Source of the DNA: Caballeronia megalochromosomata
Lineage (GTDB): Bacteria; Pseudomonadota; Gammaproteobacteria; Burkholderiales; Burkholderiaceae
Direction of reading: 5' to 3'
Length of the DNA: 64,000 nucleotides
Assembly (NCBI GenBank): GCA_001580565.1
Contig: LRBF01000240.1
Location: 1 to 64,000 of the forward strand
Below, piece by piece: positions 16,696 to 25,602 of the stretch (positions within the stretch are counted from its first letter, which is position 1; every line of letters starts with the position of its first letter). Below the pieces are notes generated by a model. It saw only the letters and a list, made by a program, of their open reading frames with translations, had not been told where the DNA came from and did no database searches. A program made the position numbers and the translations under genes.

Positions 16696-17250
16696 GTGCA
16701 GGATCGTCGACAGACCATACTCGAAGCCGCGCTCGCCGCTCTGCGCGAAGAAGGCTATTCGGGCTTCACGCAACCGCGCGTCGCGGCGCGCGCAGGCGTG
16801 CGTCAGAGTCATCTCACGTACTATTTTCCAACGCGTCTCGCATTGATCGAAGCCGTCGCACGCACCGCGATCGACGGCCAGCTCGCCGCCGTCGATGCCT
16901 TCGCGGGCGAAGCGTCGCCCAAGGTCACGGCGGCATCCATCGCCCATGTCGCGATACGCCACGAGAACACGCGCGTGCTGATGGCGCTCGCGCAAGCCGC
17001 CGACGAAGAGCCCACCATACGCAGCCTCTTTCGCGAACTTGCGGAAGGTGTCGCCGTGCGCATCACGCGCATGCTCGAAGCAATGGGCCTCGCCGTGACG
17101 AAAGAGCATGTGGCCATGGTGCACGCGCTCGTCGTCGGGCTTGCGGTCATCGATCTCGCGGTGGGCCGCACCGACGGCAAGCGCCGCGCGAGCAGCGCCA
17201 TCGAAACCTTGTTCTCGCTGCTGCCGCCGGACGAATCGAAAGCGTCATGA
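16696..17250 (+). CDS. TetR-family transcriptional regulator
   Basis: Regulator of about 184 residues with an N-terminal TetR helix-turn-helix: TILEAALAALREEGYSGFTQ followed by RVAARAGVRQSHLTYYFPTR. GTG is preferred as start because a TTG eleven codons upstream falls inside the TTTGGT/ACCAAA repeat. The C-terminal half is helical and ligand-binding in this family. The stop codon shares the hexamer TCATGA with the stop of the convergent dehydrogenase gene, so the two genes overlap by six bases at their ends. Target genes besides itself are unknown. Confidence 0.88.
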   Translation: MQDRRQTILEAALAALREEGYSGFTQPRVAARAGVRQSHLTYYFPTRLALIEAVARTAIDGQLAAVDAFAGEASPKVTAASIAHVAIRHENTRVLMALAQAADEEPTIRSLFRELAEGVAVRITRMLEAMGLAVTKEHVAMVHALVVGLAVIDLAVGRTDGKRRASSAIETLFSLLPPDESKAS

Positions 17251-18195
17251 GCGCGCATCGAGCCATTCGACGATATTGCGCACCGTATCGCCATAAAACG
17301 TGCGATACAGCTCCTCCGACACATAGCCGATATGCGGCGTAGCCAGCACGTTCGGCAGCGCGCGCAGCGGGTCGTTCGCAGCGAGCGGCTCCTGGTCGTA
17401 GACGTCGATGGCCGCGCCCGCGAGCCTGCCCGCTTTCAACGCATCGACGAGCGCCGCGTCATCGATGATCGGTCCGCGCGACGTGTTCACGATGCGGCTC
17501 GTCGGCTTCATCTGCGCGAGCTCCTGCGCGCCGACGAGATGATGGGTGCGATCGCTCAGGCGCAGGTGAATCGAGAGCACATCCGAAGTCTCGAATAGCG
17601 TGGCCTTGTCGACGAGTTGCACGCCCTTTTCTTCGGCGCGCTCGCGCGTGAGGTTCTGGCTCCACGCGATCACGTTCATGCGAAACGCGCGGCCGATCAC
17701 GCCGACCGCCGATCCCACGCGCCCGAGTCCGAGCAGGCCGAGCGTCTTGCCCGCCAGTTCGGTTCCAAGGCCGGTCTGCCAGCCGCCTTCCTTCAGCGAG
17801 CGGTTTTCGGCGGGAATGTTGCGCATCATCGCGAGGATCAGGGCCCAGGTGAATTCGATCGTCGGCGTGGACGTGTAGCCCGTGTGACGCACGTCGATGC
17901 CGCGTTCGGCAGCGGCACTTAGATCGATCGATGCATTGGCCGCGCCCGTCGATGCGATCAGCTTCAGGTTCGGCAGATGGTCGATGATGTCGCGCGGTAA
18001 CGGCGTGCGCTCGCGCATCGCGCAGACGACGTCGAAGGGGCGCAGGCGTTCGAGCAGCGCGCCGCGCTCGGCGATGTGATCGTTGAAGACGGTGATGGCG
18101 GCGCGCCCTTCGAGCGGCGACCAGTCGGCCATGGAAAGCGCGACGTTCTGATAGTCGTCGAGAACGGCGACCTTGATCGGATTGGATGTGGCCAT
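17245..18195 (-). CDS. D-2-hydroxyacid dehydrogenase family protein (PGDH-like)
   Basis: NAD-dependent dehydrogenase of 316 residues from the ATG at which the family's first strand begins (IKVAVLDDYQNVA); a longer frame upstream lacks support. The Rossmann motif LGLLGLGRVGSAVG lies near residue 145. The catalytic Arg is in NTSRGPIIDDAAL, the Glu in YDQEPL and the His in ATPHIGYVSEE, all in the expected order. Members reduce 2-oxoacids or oxidise D-2-hydroxyacids; this subgroup with the DDYQNVA start is common in Burkholderia and not tied to one substrate. Convergent and end-overlapping with the TetR gene. Confidence 0.88.
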   Translation of the reverse strand: MATSNPIKVAVLDDYQNVALSMADWSPLEGRAAITVFNDHIAERGALLERLRPFDVVCAMRERTPLPRDIIDHLPNLKLIASTGAANASIDLSAAAERGIDVRHTGYTSTPTIEFTWALILAMMRNIPAENRSLKEGGWQTGLGTELAGKTLGLLGLGRVGSAVGVIGRAFRMNVIAWSQNLTRERAEEKGVQLVDKATLFETSDVLSIHLRLSDRTHHLVGAQELAQMKPTSRIVNTSRGPIIDDAALVDALKAGRLAGAAIDVYDQEPLAANDPLRALPNVLATPHIGYVSEELYRTFYGDTVRNIVEWLDARS

Positions 18196-18454
18196 GACGG
18201 TTTCGTTTGTTGTGACGAATGAATCGAACGGCAGCCGCCAGTGTGACGCAATGCGCGAATTCATGTCGCGCGTGGCCTTCGCGGGCTCTCGCGAAATCCC
18301 GCAAAGCCTTGCTCCTCAAGGCCGGGCGCCATTCACGAAGCCATGACACGGCGTGAAATAAGTTACGGCGAGACTTCGCGCGCCCCCTTCTCTATAGTCA
18401 CTTCCGTCGCCACACGAAACGCAGCGTGGCCTAAGGAACCGAGAAGGACATCCC

Positions 18455-19576
18455 GTGAAAAACAGATCGACTTTCGCTTCAAACGTCCACGTTGCCTGCG
18501 CCTCCGACGCGGGTTCCGGCACGCGCCGCGTGCGCCAGTTGCTCGTCGCCGCGGCCGCCGCCGCCCTCACGCTGTGCAGCAGCTCCGCCTTCGCGGGCTG
18601 GGCGCACGGCGGCACGGCCTACACCGGCCGCGGCGAATATCAGGGCGCGCACGTCGGCTCCTGCGGCGGCGGCAGCTGCTCGCATGCGGGCGGCGTCGAG
18701 AATCCGTGGGGCCGCGTCGCCACCAACTCCGGCACCGTGACGCGCACTTCGTCGGGCCAGTTCTCCAACTCCGGCACCGCCTACGGCCCGAACGGCCGCT
18801 CGGTGCAGCATGCGGGCGACACGAGCTGCGCCGGCGGCAGCTGCTCGCACACCGGCAGCGCGACCGGCCCCAACGGCAAGACCGCGAACGGCAGCGACAC
18901 CGTCACGCGCACGGCGCCCGGACAATATTCGTCGACGGGCTCGGTGACGGGACCGAACGGCAACACGTCGACGCATTCGGCATCGACGAACTGCGGAGGC
19001 TATACGTGCAACCGCTCCGGCACCGTGAACACGGCGAACGGCTCGACGGTGACGCATTCGGGCAGCGCGACGAGCGTGGCGCCGGGCGTAGTCACCACCT
19101 CGGGCAGCGCGACGGTCACGAACGGCTCGCACAGCACGACGGTGGTCGGCGGCGGCACGGTCACGACAGGTACGACGGTGGTGGCCACGACGCCGGTCGT
19201 CACGGGGACGACGGTCGTTGCCGGAACGACGGTCGTTGCCGCGCCCGTGATCGTGCCGCCGCCCCCGCCGCCTTCGACTACCGTAGTCGTCGCGCCGCCC
19301 CCGGCTTCGTCGACGGTCGTGGTCACGCCGCCTCCGCCGCCGCCCGCCAAGACCGTCGTGGTCGCGCCGGCCCCGGCTCCGGTCAAGGCCGTGGTCGTCG
19401 CACCGGCCCCGGCTCCGGTCAAGACCGTGTATGTCGCACCGGCTCCGGCTCCCGTCCGGACGGTGTATGTCGCGCCGCCCCCGCCCGCGAAGACCGTCTA
19501 TGTGGTGCCGCACCGCGCGGTCCTGATTCCGGGCCACTGGGTCGGCAGGTTCTGGATTCCCGCGCACTGGGCGTAA
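18455..19576 (+). CDS. Secreted Cys-repeat, Pro/Val-rich protein
   Basis: Protein of 373 residues with an extended signal peptide (RQLLVAAAAAALTLCSSSAFA, cleavage near residue 47). Three repeats of about 45 residues follow, each with one C-x3-4-C pair (SCGGGSCSHAGG, SCAGGSCSHTGS, NCGGYTCNRSG) and a GPNG turn. A Thr/Val-rich part (about 210-265) leads to a proline tract with repeats of VVVAPAPAPVK type and PPPPPP. The end PGHWVGRFWIPAHWA resembles short surface-anchoring tails with W-x-P-x-H-W. Probably periplasmic or surface-exposed, with one disulfide per repeat. Function unknown. A clear terminator follows. Confidence 0.75.
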   Translation: MKNRSTFASNVHVACASDAGSGTRRVRQLLVAAAAAALTLCSSSAFAGWAHGGTAYTGRGEYQGAHVGSCGGGSCSHAGGVENPWGRVATNSGTVTRTSSGQFSNSGTAYGPNGRSVQHAGDTSCAGGSCSHTGSATGPNGKTANGSDTVTRTAPGQYSSTGSVTGPNGNTSTHSASTNCGGYTCNRSGTVNTANGSTVTHSGSATSVAPGVVTTSGSATVTNGSHSTTVVGGGTVTTGTTVVATTPVVTGTTVVAGTTVVAAPVIVPPPPPPSTTVVVAPPPASSTVVVTPPPPPPAKTVVVAPAPAPVKAVVVAPAPAPVKTVYVAPAPAPVRTVYVAPPPPAKTVYVVPHRAVLIPGHWVGRFWIPAHWA

Positions 19577-19597
19577 CGAAGGACCGCAACATCCCCG

Positions 19598-19631
19598 AGG
19601 CCGGCCGCATGCGCGCCGGCCTTCTCGTTTT
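19598..19631 (+). terminator. Rho-independent terminator after the Cys-repeat protein gene
   Basis: Perfect 8-bp stem AGGCCGGC / GCCGGCCT around a nine-base loop that is itself self-complementary, then TCTCGTTTT. It lies 22 bases past the stop codon. Confidence 0.75.
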
Positions 19632-19726
19632 GTCTGCGTCCCGCGTTACACTGCGAATCAACGCCGCTTCCGATACAGGCACGACATGCTCCATGTCTTT
19701 CCCGCACGCTCATGACGAGGTATCGC

Positions 19727-21067
19727 ATGAAGCGCCCGCATCTGCCTCGCGATCATGCAAAAGGCGTCCTGCACGACATCACGTGGACCGCTGGCCCCGT
19801 CGTGCTGGTCATTGCGATCATCGTCGCACTCGTCTACTGGCTCGTCGATCCCGCGCCGCCCAAAACCATCACGATGAGCGCGGGCCAGCGCGACAGCTCG
19901 TTCTACGTCATCGCGCAGGAGTACGCGAAACTGCTCGCGCGCAGCGGCATCACGCTGAAGGTGCTGCCTTCCGACGGCTCCGTGCAGAACCTCGAACGTC
20001 TGCTCGATCCGAAGCAGCATGTCGATCTCGCGCTCGTGCAAGGCGGCATCGCGACGAAGGAAGAAGCGTCGAAGCTGATGTCGCTCGGCAGCGTGTCGTA
20101 TGTGCCGCTCGTCGTGTTCTATCGCGGCAAGGGGCTCACGCTGCTGTCGCAACTGGAGGGCAAGCGCATCGCGATCGGCCGGGAAGGCAGCGGCACGCGC
20201 ATGCTCTCGCTGAACTTGCTGGAAGCGAACGGCATCTATCCCGGTGGCGACACGCAGCTTCTGCCGACGGACGGCCTGCAAGCCGCGACACAACTCGTCA
20301 GCAATGAAGCCGACGCGGTCTTTCTCTCCGGCGACTCCGCGACGCGCAGCCTGATGCTGCGCCTCTTGCGCGTGCCCGGCATCTCGGCGATGGACTTCAA
20401 CGAAGCGCGCGCATACACGCGCCTTTTCCCCTATCTCGACGAAATCGAGCTGCCCCCCGGCGTGCTCGACCTCGGCCGGCGCATTCCACCCGAGACCGTG
20501 CACCTGATCAGCCCGACCGTCGAACTGATCGCGCGGCCGAGCCTGCATCCGGCGCTCTCCGACCTGCTCATCGAAGCGGCACAGGAAGTGCACGGCATGG
20601 CCGGATTGCTGCAGCGCGCGGGTCAGTTTCCGAGTCCTGTCGCGCACGAATTTCCGATCAGCGAGGATGCGAGCCGCTATTACCGTTCCGGCAAGAGCTT
20701 CCTGTATCGCACGCTGCCGTTCTGGCTTGCGAATATCGCGGATCGCGCGCTCGTGCTGTTGCTGCCCGTCGCGGTGCTGATCTTTCCCGCGCTGCGGCTC
20801 GTGCCCGCGCTCTATCGCTGGCGCGTGCGCTCGCGCATCTATCGCTATTACGGCGCGCTGATCGCCGTGGAGCGTGGCGCGATGCGCGTCACCAGCGAAG
20901 ACGAGCGGCGCGCGCTGGTCGTCGAGCTCGATTACATCGAGGAATCGCTCGATACGCTCAGACTGCCGCTCGCCTATGCCGATGCGCTCTACGTCCTGCG
21001 CGAACATGTGAGCTTCGTGCGCGCGCGTCTGACCGAAGCGTCGCGGCGCGACAAGACCATGGCCTAA
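19727..21067 (+). CDS. TAXI-family TRAP transporter solute-binding-like protein, membrane anchored
   Basis: Protein of 446 residues from the second in-frame ATG, chosen because GAGG lies at good spacing; the first ATG 15 bases upstream has none. An N-terminal membrane helix (GPVVLVIAIIVALVYWLV) is followed by a TAXI-type periplasmic binding domain (ITMSAGQRDSSFYVIAQEYA, KRIAIGREGSGTR). A second helix near 330-355 (ALVLLLPVAVLIFPAL) leads to a cytoplasmic-looking helical tail. Normal TAXI proteins are free periplasmic receptors next to TRAP permease genes. Here there is no permease and the protein is tethered at both ends, so signalling or envelope sensing is possible. A PLD-type gene follows after 12 bp, suggesting an operon. 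Confidence 0.82.
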   Translation: MKRPHLPRDHAKGVLHDITWTAGPVVLVIAIIVALVYWLVDPAPPKTITMSAGQRDSSFYVIAQEYAKLLARSGITLKVLPSDGSVQNLERLLDPKQHVDLALVQGGIATKEEASKLMSLGSVSYVPLVVFYRGKGLTLLSQLEGKRIAIGREGSGTRMLSLNLLEANGIYPGGDTQLLPTDGLQAATQLVSNEADAVFLSGDSATRSLMLRLLRVPGISAMDFNEARAYTRLFPYLDEIELPPGVLDLGRRIPPETVHLISPTVELIARPSLHPALSDLLIEAAQEVHGMAGLLQRAGQFPSPVAHEFPISEDASRYYRSGKSFLYRTLPFWLANIADRALVLLLPVAVLIFPALRLVPALYRWRVRSRIYRYYGALIAVERGAMRVTSEDERRALVVELDYIEESLDTLRLPLAYADALYVLREHVSFVRARLTEASRRDKTMA

Positions 21068-21079
21068 CGAGAACACGCG

Positions 21080-22636
21080 ATGAAACTCCGTACATGGTTC
21101 GCCGTTACGTTGATGCTGTTGATGACGGCCTGCGCGAGCCTGCCGCCTCAAACCGGACGCGTGGAAACACACGCCCTGACCGACACCGCCAGCACCCGCC
21201 TCGGCAAGGGCTTCGCGGCGAGCGAAGCCGCCCACCCCGGCGACAATGCGTTTCACCTGTTACCCGATGGCACGGACGCGCTCATCGCGCGCGTGATCCT
21301 GAGTGAGACGGCCGATCGCACGCTCGATCTCCAGTACTACATCTGGCACGACGATCTCACGGGCCGCGAAATGGCCGCATCGGTCATGCGTGCCGCCGAT
21401 CGCGGCGTGCGCGTGCGCCTTTTGCTCGACGACCTCGGCACGAACGCCGACGATCAGTTCCTGCTCGCGCTCGCATCGCATCCGAATGTGCAGGTGCGGC
21501 TGTTCAACCCGGTGGCGAATCGTACGTTCAAGAAGCTCGGCTCCGCGGTCGAGTTTTTTCGCGTGAATCGTCGCATGCATAACAAGGCGCTCATCGCCGA
21601 TAACCAGGCTGCGATTCTCGGTGGACGCAATATCGGCGACGAGTACTTCGGCGCATCGAGCACGGTCGCGTTCGGCGATCTCGATGTGCTCGTGCACGGG
21701 CCTGTCGTGCGCGAGGTGTCGAGTGCATTCGATCTGTACTGGAACTCGGATGCAGCCTATCCGATCGATGAGCTGATGCGGCGTCACGCCGATCCGGACG
21801 CGCTGGCGGGTTATCGCGCGAAGCTCGACGCGTATCTGTTGTCGGAATCGCATTCGCCTTACGTGGCGCAAGTGCGTGAGCGTCTCGCGAGCGTGATTCA
21901 GCAGCGCGACACCGAATTCTCGTGGGGCAAGGCGACGCTGCTCTACGACGATCCCGCGAAGATCACGCGCGCGCCCGGCGACACCGAAGGCCATCTGATG
22001 TCGCAATTCAAGGCGCTGAATCTCGATCCCGACAAGGAGATGCTGATCGTGTCGCCCTATTTCGTGCCGCGCAAGGAAGGCGTGCGATGGCTGCGATCGA
22101 TGACATCGCGCGGCGTGCGCGTCACCGTGCTCACGAATTCGCTCGCGGCCACCGATGTCGCCGCCGTGCATGCGGGGTATCAGCGCTATCGCAAGGACAT
22201 GCTCGAAGCGGGCGTGCAGCTGTATGAACTGAAACCGGTGGCATCGACGGATAGCGACAAGAGCACGAAAAAATCGACGTTCGGATCGTCGAAGGCGTCG
22301 CTGCATGCGAAGACGTATGTGTTCGACCGCACGCGCATCTTCATCGGATCGATGAACCTCGACCCGCGTTCCGTGCAACTGAATACGGAGATCGGCGTCT
22401 ATTGCGAAAGCGAGCCAGCGGCCGCGCAAGTAGCGGACGGCATCGGCAGGAATATCGACCGCATCGCGTGGCGCGTCGAGTTGCGCGATGACGGCAACGG
22501 CAGCACGCGCATGGTGTGGATCGATACCGACGCCAATGGCAACACGACCGAACTCGACAGCGAGCCGGACGTGTCGGCGCTCAAGCGCGCGGGCATCTGG
22601 ATGCTGGGCATCCTGCCGATCGAATCGCAGTTGTGA
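21080..22636 (+). CDS. Phospholipase D family lipoprotein, cardiolipin synthase C-like
   Basis: Protein of 518 residues with two HKD motifs: HNKALIADNQAAILGGRN near 168 and HAKTYVFDRTRIFIGSMN near 412, the paired active site of PLD enzymes. The N-terminus is a lipoprotein signal with lipobox LMTAC, so Cys14 would be lipidated. Length and layout match E. coli ClsC (YmdC), which makes cardiolipin from phosphatidylglycerol and phosphatidylethanolamine. Unlike cytosolic-facing enzymes, this one should be anchored on the periplasmic side. It follows the TAXI-like gene by 12 bp, so both probably act in envelope homeostasis. Confidence 0.88.
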   Translation: MKLRTWFAVTLMLLMTACASLPPQTGRVETHALTDTASTRLGKGFAASEAAHPGDNAFHLLPDGTDALIARVILSETADRTLDLQYYIWHDDLTGREMAASVMRAADRGVRVRLLLDDLGTNADDQFLLALASHPNVQVRLFNPVANRTFKKLGSAVEFFRVNRRMHNKALIADNQAAILGGRNIGDEYFGASSTVAFGDLDVLVHGPVVREVSSAFDLYWNSDAAYPIDELMRRHADPDALAGYRAKLDAYLLSESHSPYVAQVRERLASVIQQRDTEFSWGKATLLYDDPAKITRAPGDTEGHLMSQFKALNLDPDKEMLIVSPYFVPRKEGVRWLRSMTSRGVRVTVLTNSLAATDVAAVHAGYQRYRKDMLEAGVQLYELKPVASTDSDKSTKKSTFGSSKASLHAKTYVFDRTRIFIGSMNLDPRSVQLNTEIGVYCESEPAAAQVADGIGRNIDRIAWRVELRDDGNGSTRMVWIDTDANGNTTELDSEPDVSALKRAGIWMLGILPIESQL

Positions 22637-22642
22637 GCGGCA

Positions 22643-23620
22643 TCATTTGAAGCCCGCCACCGCGTGCGGCACATACGGCGCTTCGAGTTGCGCGATTTCT
22701 TCCGCCGTGAGATTCAGCGACAAAGCCGCAACCGCATCGCTCACATGATTCGGCTTCGATGCGCCGATGATCGGCGCGGTCACCGGCGCCTTCTGCGCGA
22801 CCCAGGCCAGCGCCACTTGCGCACGCGGCACGCCGCGCGCCTTCGCCACCGCGGCCACTGCTTCGACCACCGCGCGATCGGCATCGTCGGTGCGATAAAG
22901 CGTGCTGCCGAATGTATCCGATTCCTGGCGCGCGCTCGTCGTTTCCCATTCGCGCGTGAGACGCCCGCGTGCAAGCGGACTCCACGGCAGCATGCCGATG
23001 CCCTGGTCCTTGCAAAGCGGCATCATCTCCCGCTCTTCTTCACGATAAAGCAGATTCAAATGATTCTGCATCGTTTTGAACTCGGTCCAGCCGTTTGCGC
23101 GCGACGTGTAGAGCGCCTTGCTGAACTGCCACGCGTACATCGAAGACGCGCCGATATAACGCGCCTTGCCCGCCTTCACGACATCGTGCAGCGCTTCGAG
23201 CGTTTCCTCGATGGGCGTCGTGTAATCCCACCGATGGATCTGATAGAGATCGACGTAATCTGTGCCCAGCCGCTTCAGGCTGTTATCGATCTCGTTGAAG
23301 ATCGCCTTGCGTGAAAGCCCTGCGCCATTCGGCCCGGGACGCATGCGATTGAAGACTTTCGACGCGATCACGATATCGTCGCGTTTCGTGAAATCGCGCA
23401 GCGCGCGTCCGACGATTTCTTCCGACGTGCCGTCCGAATAGGTGTTGGCCGTATCGAAGAAATTGATGCCCGCTTCCAGCGCCGCCTTGATGAGCGGGCG
23501 GCTTTTTTCCTCGTCGAGCGTCCACGGATGCGTGCCGCGATCGGGCACGCCGTAAGTCATGCAACCAAGGCAGAGCCGCGACACATCGAGGCCGGTCGAA
23601 CCCAGTTTCACGTATTCCAT
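22643..23620 (-). CDS. Aldo/keto reductase (YajO-like)
   Basis: NADPH-dependent (beta/alpha)8-barrel reductase of 325 residues. The start ATG is supported by AAGGAGA upstream and begins directly with MEYVKLGSTGLDVSRLCLG. Motifs in order: INFFDTANTYSDGTSEE (catalytic Asp and Tyr), DIVIASKVF (Lys), LYQIHRWD (His) and a C-terminal PIIGASKPNHV cofactor loop. Family members reduce aldehydes and sugars; no substrate can be read. It diverges from the short-chain dehydrogenase with a shared 156 bp promoter region and converges with the PLD gene six bases away. Confidence 0.9.
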   Translation of the reverse strand: MEYVKLGSTGLDVSRLCLGCMTYGVPDRGTHPWTLDEEKSRPLIKAALEAGINFFDTANTYSDGTSEEIVGRALRDFTKRDDIVIASKVFNRMRPGPNGAGLSRKAIFNEIDNSLKRLGTDYVDLYQIHRWDYTTPIEETLEALHDVVKAGKARYIGASSMYAWQFSKALYTSRANGWTEFKTMQNHLNLLYREEEREMMPLCKDQGIGMLPWSPLARGRLTREWETTSARQESDTFGSTLYRTDDADRAVVEAVAAVAKARGVPRAQVALAWVAQKAPVTAPIIGASKPNHVSDAVAALSLNLTAEEIAQLEAPYVPHAVAGFK

Positions 23621-23776
23621 CGTGCGAATCTCCTTGCAAAGCGAAAGGCGCGCGCGAATGCTTGCGCATGAAGGCGGAACGCTAGACATTACCTCAGGTT
23701 GGCACGGCGTGCTTTCATCGCGCGGGCACGCAATCTGCAACGCAGACATTCTTCATCGATCGCAGGAGAACCGTTC

Positions 23777-24631
23777 ATGACGACATCGACATCCAAACCC
23801 ATCTGGTTCATCACCGGCTGCTCGACCGGCTTCGGCCGCGAGCTTGCCGCCAAAACGCTCAGCCTCGGCTATCCCACGGTCGTCACGGCGCGCAATCCTG
23901 CCGCGCTCGATGAACTCGCGAAGCAATACGGCGATCTCGCGCTCGTGCTGCAACTCGACGTGACGAAACCCGAGCAGGTGCAGGCCGCCGTGCGCGAGAC
24001 GATCGCGAAGTTCGGGCGCATCGACGTGCTCGTGAACAATGCGGGCATCGGCTATTTCGGCTCCTTCGAAGAAAGCGAAATGGACGAAGTGCGCAAGATG
24101 GTCGATATCAACTTCTGGGGTCTCGTCGACATGACACGCGCCGTGCTGCCGGAAATGCGCAAGCAGAAGCGCGGCACCGTCGTGAATATTTCGTCGATCG
24201 GCGGCATTATCGCGTTTCCGGGCGTGAGCTTTTATCACGCGACGAAGTTCGCTGTCGAAGCCGTGTCGGAATCGATGTCGCACGAACTCGCGCCGCTCGG
24301 CATCAAGGTGCTGATCGTCGAGCCGGGGCCGTTTCGCACCGACTGGGCGGGACGCTCGGCCAATGAGGCGCCGCGCACCATCGCGGATTACGCGAGCACG
24401 GCGCAGGCCCGCACCGATACCATTCGCAGCTACAGCGGCAAGCAGCCGGGCGATCCGGTGCGTGCCGCCGAAGCAATTATTAAAGCCGTTGAAAGCGAAA
24501 ATCCGCCATTGCGTCTGTTGCTCGGCAAGGCTGCGCTTGCCAATGCGCGCATCAAGATCGATGCCTTGCGCAAGGACTTCGATGGCTGGGAAGCGGTGTC
24601 AGCAGGCGCGGACTATCCGGAAGGAGAGTAA
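23777..24631 (+). CDS. Short-chain dehydrogenase/reductase
   Basis: Classical SDR of 284 residues with AGGAG upstream of ATG. The cofactor loop is seen as TGCSTGFGRELA, the NNAG motif in VLVNNAGIG, and the catalytic Ser-Tyr-Lys in NISSIGG and YHATK. The VVTARNP loop after the second strand (Arg rather than Asp) suggests NADPH preference. Similar proteins are annotated only as oxidoreductases, so no substrate is given. Divergent from the AKR gene; the stop region contains a GCGCGGCGC / GCGCCGCGC inverted repeat shared with the end of the next convergent gene. Confidence 0.9.
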   Translation: MTTSTSKPIWFITGCSTGFGRELAAKTLSLGYPTVVTARNPAALDELAKQYGDLALVLQLDVTKPEQVQAAVRETIAKFGRIDVLVNNAGIGYFGSFEESEMDEVRKMVDINFWGLVDMTRAVLPEMRKQKRGTVVNISSIGGIIAFPGVSFYHATKFAVEAVSESMSHELAPLGIKVLIVEPGPFRTDWAGRSANEAPRTIADYASTAQARTDTIRSYSGKQPGDPVRAAEAIIKAVESENPPLRLLLGKAALANARIKIDALRKDFDGWEAVSAGADYPEGE

Positions 24632-24659
24632 GCGGATTCAATCGCGCGGCGCGCGCTGG

Positions 24660-25526
24660 TTACTGCGCCGCGCGCCTGACTTCGTCGATGCTGGCTTGCG
24701 CGAGCCAGTGACAATAGCCGCCGAGCATCGTGCGATCGATGCTGTCAAGCTCGATGTGCGCATAACCGCCGGCACGATAAATGTATTTGGACCAGTAGCT
24801 ATCCGTCTGCCATGCATGGATATGCAAGACGTCGCTCGACAACTTGCGGTCAGCATTAGGAAACGCATCCAGCAGCCCGAGCGAACAGCGCTGCGGATAA
24901 GTGTAGCGAACCGCGAGCTCGCCCGCATACATCGTGACGACCTGCTTGCACCATCCCGGCCACACGCCATCGTAGTCCTGGAACTCCTCGCGCCACAGGC
25001 GATCGCATGCATCCATCTGCGCGATCATGAAATTCCTCACCATGTCGGTCGGACCGAGCACCGATGCGCCGACGTTATGCAGGCCCGAATGCGGAAAACC
25101 CCATCGCGCGCTCACTTCCGATAACTTCGCACGCACGTCGTCCCGATACGCATAACCGCCCACACCCGCGCATAACCCCGATGGACGGAAGTCGCGCATG
25201 GCAGGCGTCACGAACGTATCGCAATCGGTCTTGAGGATGAATTCGAAACGCTCGCACGCATCGAGCACGGGTTGCTCGATCAGGTTCGCAACGGAGTTGA
25301 TGAATTTGTAGCCGTTCCATTCGGATTGGCGTTCCGCATGGGGCACGCTGGGAATGATCACGATGCGATCGTCGTGCGGCAAAGCACCTACGATCTCCGG
25401 ATTGCACACCGCGATTATTCCGCTGCGCGAAATCACGTCCGAGTAGATCAGGCTCTTATAGAGCCAGTCGAACTCTTCGAGCATCGTTGCGCTGTTGTCT
25501 ACGTACACCAGAATACCAAGGTCCAT
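24660..25526 (-). CDS. Glycosyltransferase-like protein with a DxD motif (DUF7164-like)
   Basis: Protein of 288 residues without signal or membrane segment. It opens with LGILVYVDNSATMLEEFDWLYKS, a Rossmann-like strand and helix, and has ILKTDCDTFVTP near residue 98, where DCD fits the metal and nucleotide-sugar binding DxD motif of GT-A enzymes. LHIHAWQTDSYWSKY near the end could hold the usual C-terminal metal-binding His. I recall similar proteins under DUF7164, which I cannot verify. GGAG precedes ATG. A strong inverted repeat lies in its 5' leader, and the transglutaminase cluster lies upstream on the same strand. Confidence 0.6.
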   Translation of the reverse strand: MDLGILVYVDNSATMLEEFDWLYKSLIYSDVISRSGIIAVCNPEIVGALPHDDRIVIIPSVPHAERQSEWNGYKFINSVANLIEQPVLDACERFEFILKTDCDTFVTPAMRDFRPSGLCAGVGGYAYRDDVRAKLSEVSARWGFPHSGLHNVGASVLGPTDMVRNFMIAQMDACDRLWREEFQDYDGVWPGWCKQVVTMYAGELAVRYTYPQRCSLGLLDAFPNADRKLSSDVLHIHAWQTDSYWSKYIYRAGGYAHIELDSIDRTMLGGYCHWLAQASIDEVRRAAQ

Positions 25527-25540
25527 CGTGAACTCCGCTA

Positions 25541-25572
25541 GCTAGAACCGAATCATTGTGTTCGATTCTAGC
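25541..25572 (-). repeat. 12-bp-arm inverted repeat between the transglutaminase and glycosyltransferase-like genes
   Basis: Arms GCTAGAACCGAA and TTCGATTCTAGC pair at 11 of 12 positions around an eight-base loop. No T-run follows on either strand, so an operator or a leader hairpin before the downstream ribosome binding site is more likely than a simple terminator. Confidence 0.55.
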
Positions 25573-25602
25573 CGCCGACGCTTCAGGCAAGACACCCGCA
25601 TC

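Noticed and set aside
24644-24673. GCGCGGCGC / GCGCCGCGC inverted repeat at convergent gene ends as a terminator
   Set aside because: Stem is strong but there is no T-run on either strand and one arm is coding; GC-rich repeats of this kind arise easily here.
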